A program made the position numbers and the translations under genes. This document shows, one piece after another, positions 62,235-64,000 of a stretch of DNA of 64,000 bases (position 1 is the stretch's first letter; each line of letters starts with the position of its first letter). Origin of the DNA: Hydrogenophaga sp. Lineage in GTDB: Bacteria; Pseudomonadota; Gammaproteobacteria; Burkholderiales; Burkholderiaceae_C. The notes beneath the pieces were generated by a model, which did not search any database, was not told the origin of the DNA, and saw only the letters and a program-made list of their open reading frames with translations. The stretch lies in the NCBI RefSeq assembly GCF_030373245.1, contig NZ_JAUCZF010000002.1, positions 248,001 to 312,000 of the forward strand, written 5' to 3'.

Positions 62235-63224
62235 TCATGAGCATGAAGCAGAGACTTCGGCTTTTGCCGCGCTGTGAAGCACAAAGTCGAAACCAGCGCA
62301 CAGGGCTGCCAGCTGGACCTCGATGCAAAGCTGAGGGGTCAGTCGGGGGCTGTCTGGGTAGACCTCGGTGGTGGTGACATAGCGGGCTTCGGTCCAGCCG
62401 CTGCAGATGCCTTGCGGGCGCTTGAAGGACTGGATCACCCCAGGCTGCACCAGTGGCTTGCCCAGCAGCTCGCCGTTGGCATCGGCCGGGGCAATGTGGG
62501 TGAGGCGGCTCACCGCGTCGATGATGGCGGTCTGGAAGGCCGGCTGCGGGCGGCTCTGGTCTGCGAACAGGTAGAAGCCGTCGGGGATGTCACAGGGTTC
62601 GAGGGGAGTGGCATCGCGCGCGGCTTTGGCCGGCCGGAACTCGCTGGCATCGGTGTCGGTGGTTTCGTGCAGGTCGATGTGCAGCAGCGGCGTGTCGAAC
62701 TGGTTGAGCAGGTCGATCGCATTTTTTGCCTCGGGCGCAGCCGGGATGGGAAGAAAGGCGCGATTGGGATCCACCGCGTGCGGGTTCCAGCGATTGATGG
62801 TCTCATAGCTCCACGGGCTCACACAGACCAGGTGCAGGAGGTTAGCGCGCTCTGCATAGTGTGCAAACTTCTCTGCCAGAAACCGCAGGCCACCCAGCAC
62901 GCCGCTGCGCTCGTAACCATGGACGCCGCCAGTGACCAGGAAAAACGGCTTGGTCGGGTCCCAGTGTCTGCTCTTGACCGCATGAAGTGCGTAGGCGCCA
63001 AAACCTTCGGCGCGATAGTCCAGGCTGCCGTAGCTGAAACATTCGGCACAGGCTTGAAGGTCCGGGTTGCCGTTCTGTGAAAACAGCCGCCACAGAGGAG
63101 TCACCACGTCGTCCTGGTAACTGCGCTGTACGGTTTGTCGCGCCAGCCAGAGGCGCTTTTCGACATCGCCCCAGGCCTGGCCTGGAGTGCCGATGACATA
63201 GGGAGGTGAGGATGCGTTGGGCAT
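62235..63224 (-). CDS. M14-family metallocarboxypeptidase-like protein
   Basis: A 329-residue protein without a signal peptide. Zinc ligands are seen in GGVHGYERSG (His102, Glu105) and LLHIDLHETT (His186), and a catalytic-Glu candidate in TTTEVYP. This is the bacterial M14 / AstE-like group of uncertain substrate; fold predicts removal of a C-terminal residue or an acyl group. Only eight bases separate it from the related gene upstream, so they likely work together. ATG 63224 starts PNASSPPYVIG. Confidence 0.82.
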   Translation of the reverse strand: MPNASSPPYVIGTPGQAWGDVEKRLWLARQTVQRSYQDDVVTPLWRLFSQNGNPDLQACAECFSYGSLDYRAEGFGAYALHAVKSRHWDPTKPFFLVTGGVHGYERSGVLGGLRFLAEKFAHYAERANLLHLVCVSPWSYETINRWNPHAVDPNRAFLPIPAAPEAKNAIDLLNQFDTPLLHIDLHETTDTDASEFRPAKAARDATPLEPCDIPDGFYLFADQSRPQPAFQTAIIDAVSRLTHIAPADANGELLGKPLVQPGVIQSFKRPQGICSGWTEARYVTTTEVYPDSPRLTPQLCIEVQLAALCAGFDFVLHSAAKAEVSASCS

Positions 63225-63232
63225 GGAGCGGG

Positions 63233-64000
63233 TCAGGCGGCTTCGAAGCGGCCGAGCCGAACCATGGTCTGTCCGGGTTTGAAGCGTCGCTGCGTCGGCA
63301 TGATCAGCACGCATTGGTCATACGGGCTGGTCCATGTGTGGGTACCGTCCTGGGCGACCGGGGTGCCCGCCTTGTCGATGATGGACATGGGCACGATGGG
63401 CACCAGAAAACGGAATTCACTCGTGCGGGCGGTGACCGCCTCGGTCACGCGCACCAGGCGCTGCTGTGGGGGCAGGGGCTGGCGCTGGTGAGATCGCACC
63501 CAGTCCTCGCTGGCCAGACCGGTCAGGCCCAGGAATCGGACCAGGCAGTCGCGCGCCACGTCGGCTGCTGCGGCTTCCCAGTGCTGGCCACATTCGATGA
63601 GCAAGGCGCACTGAGGGGCCGCGGCTTCGCCGAAGGCTCCGCGCTCGATCATGCGCAGCCCGGCGGGGTGGCCGGTGTCGATGAGGAGGTCGGCTGGCAT
63701 GCCCAGCGCAGCGGCGTATCGAGCATTCTTCTCCAGCGTGCCGCAGACCATCAAGGGCGCGCAGTGTTCGTTCATGGAGTGGATGTCCAGGATGAGGTCG
63801 GCAGCGTCCACAAAGGGCACCAGCTCGCGCGCCCGGCGCTTTTCGCAGGTGTCGCCGTCTGACAGGGACGCGTCGGCCCAGACGCGGTTGAGGTCTTCGT
63901 CCACAAACCGCGAGATGTAGGGGTCTTGAGGGTCCCAGCGGGCGTGGGCCTCGTGGTTGGCGAATACGACGCAGAGCTGGCCTTTGAGCGGGCGAAAGCC
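63233..64000 (-). CDS. Succinylglutamate desuccinylase/aspartoacylase family protein, N-terminus cut
   Basis: The gene runs off the right edge; 255 residues are visible. DEDLNRVW, ILDIHSMNE (zinc His) and LLIECGQHWE (catalytic Glu) match the AstE/AspA family, which removes acyl groups from amino acids. The first zinc motif lies outside. The C-terminal beta domain ends VRLGRFEAA. It is co-directional and nearly contiguous with the M14 gene. Confidence 0.85.
   Translation of the reverse strand, partial: GFRPLKGQLCVVFANHEAHARWDPQDPYISRFVDEDLNRVWADASLSDGDTCEKRRARELVPFVDAADLILDIHSMNEHCAPLMVCGTLEKNARYAAALGMPADLLIDTGHPAGLRMIERGAFGEAAAPQCALLIECGQHWEAAAADVARDCLVRFLGLTGLASEDWVRSHQRQPLPPQQRLVRVTEAVTARTSEFRFLVPIVPMSIIDKAGTPVAQDGTHTWTSPYDQCVLIMPTQRRFKPGQTMVRLGRFEAA

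Overview
The window reads as chromosome from a high-GC Burkholderiales bacterium, most likely a Comamonadaceae member such as Hydrogenophaga or a relative. The reasons are the gene content and order (ppc divergent from hemCDXY, rne divergent from rluC, the DUF3348/DUF802/OmpA/DUF2894 cluster), the dense GC-rich coding and the style of the short intergenic repeats. This assignment is inference from family knowledge; no 16S gene is present. No phage, IS element, integron or CRISPR array was seen.

Layout. 1-15.5 kb is a formate oxidation region. After the tail of a class I glutamine amidotransferase come a DUF3306 protein, a poly-ferredoxin and a TorD-like chaperone. A minus-strand histidine kinase and sigma54 response regulator pair follows, then the fdhX-A-B-lipoprotein-C-small exported protein operon, fdhD and upp. 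The gap between regulator and operon holds a perfect 19-bp palindrome and a GG-N10-GC (-24/-12) promoter, which points to sigma54 control of formate dehydrogenase. 15.7-23.9 kb is housekeeping: an FtsX-type permease, truncated globin, membrane-anchored retropepsin, Smr protein, RadC, FkpB-ispH, serS and tRNA-Ser(CGA). 24-26 kb holds a second two-component pair. 26-31 kb is a minus-strand group: PHP phosphatase, EamA transporter, YciO, site-2 protease and trpS with a C-terminal extension. 31-38.5 kb is ppc against hemC-hemD-hemX-hemY. 38.6-43.5 kb is rne with a long leader, rluC and an H-NS protein. 43.6-48.3 kb has an acyl-CoA synthetase, an esterase, a Rieske protein and a broken kelch lipoprotein gene.

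48.4-56 kb is a purine/glyoxylate block. An 8-oxoguanine/guanine deaminase and a LysR regulator lie beside gcl-hyi-glxR-glycerate kinase, the glycerate pathway that turns two glyoxylate into 2-phosphoglycerate. 56-57.5 kb is a MerR-controlled metal efflux unit whose CDF transporter is fused to a DUF3703 domain. 57.7-61.9 kb is the most interesting locus: four genes coupled by 4-bp overlaps encode DUF3348, a MotA/TolQ-like protein with a roughly 550-residue tail (DUF802), a MotB/OmpA-like partner with the canonical transmembrane Asp, and DUF2894. It resembles the ZorAB core of Zorya but has none of the Zorya effectors. The window closes with two minus-strand M14/AstE-type metallohydrolases, the last cut by the window edge.

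Two non-AUG starts (hemC GTG, DUF3348 TTG) and the hemD start were inferred from context.
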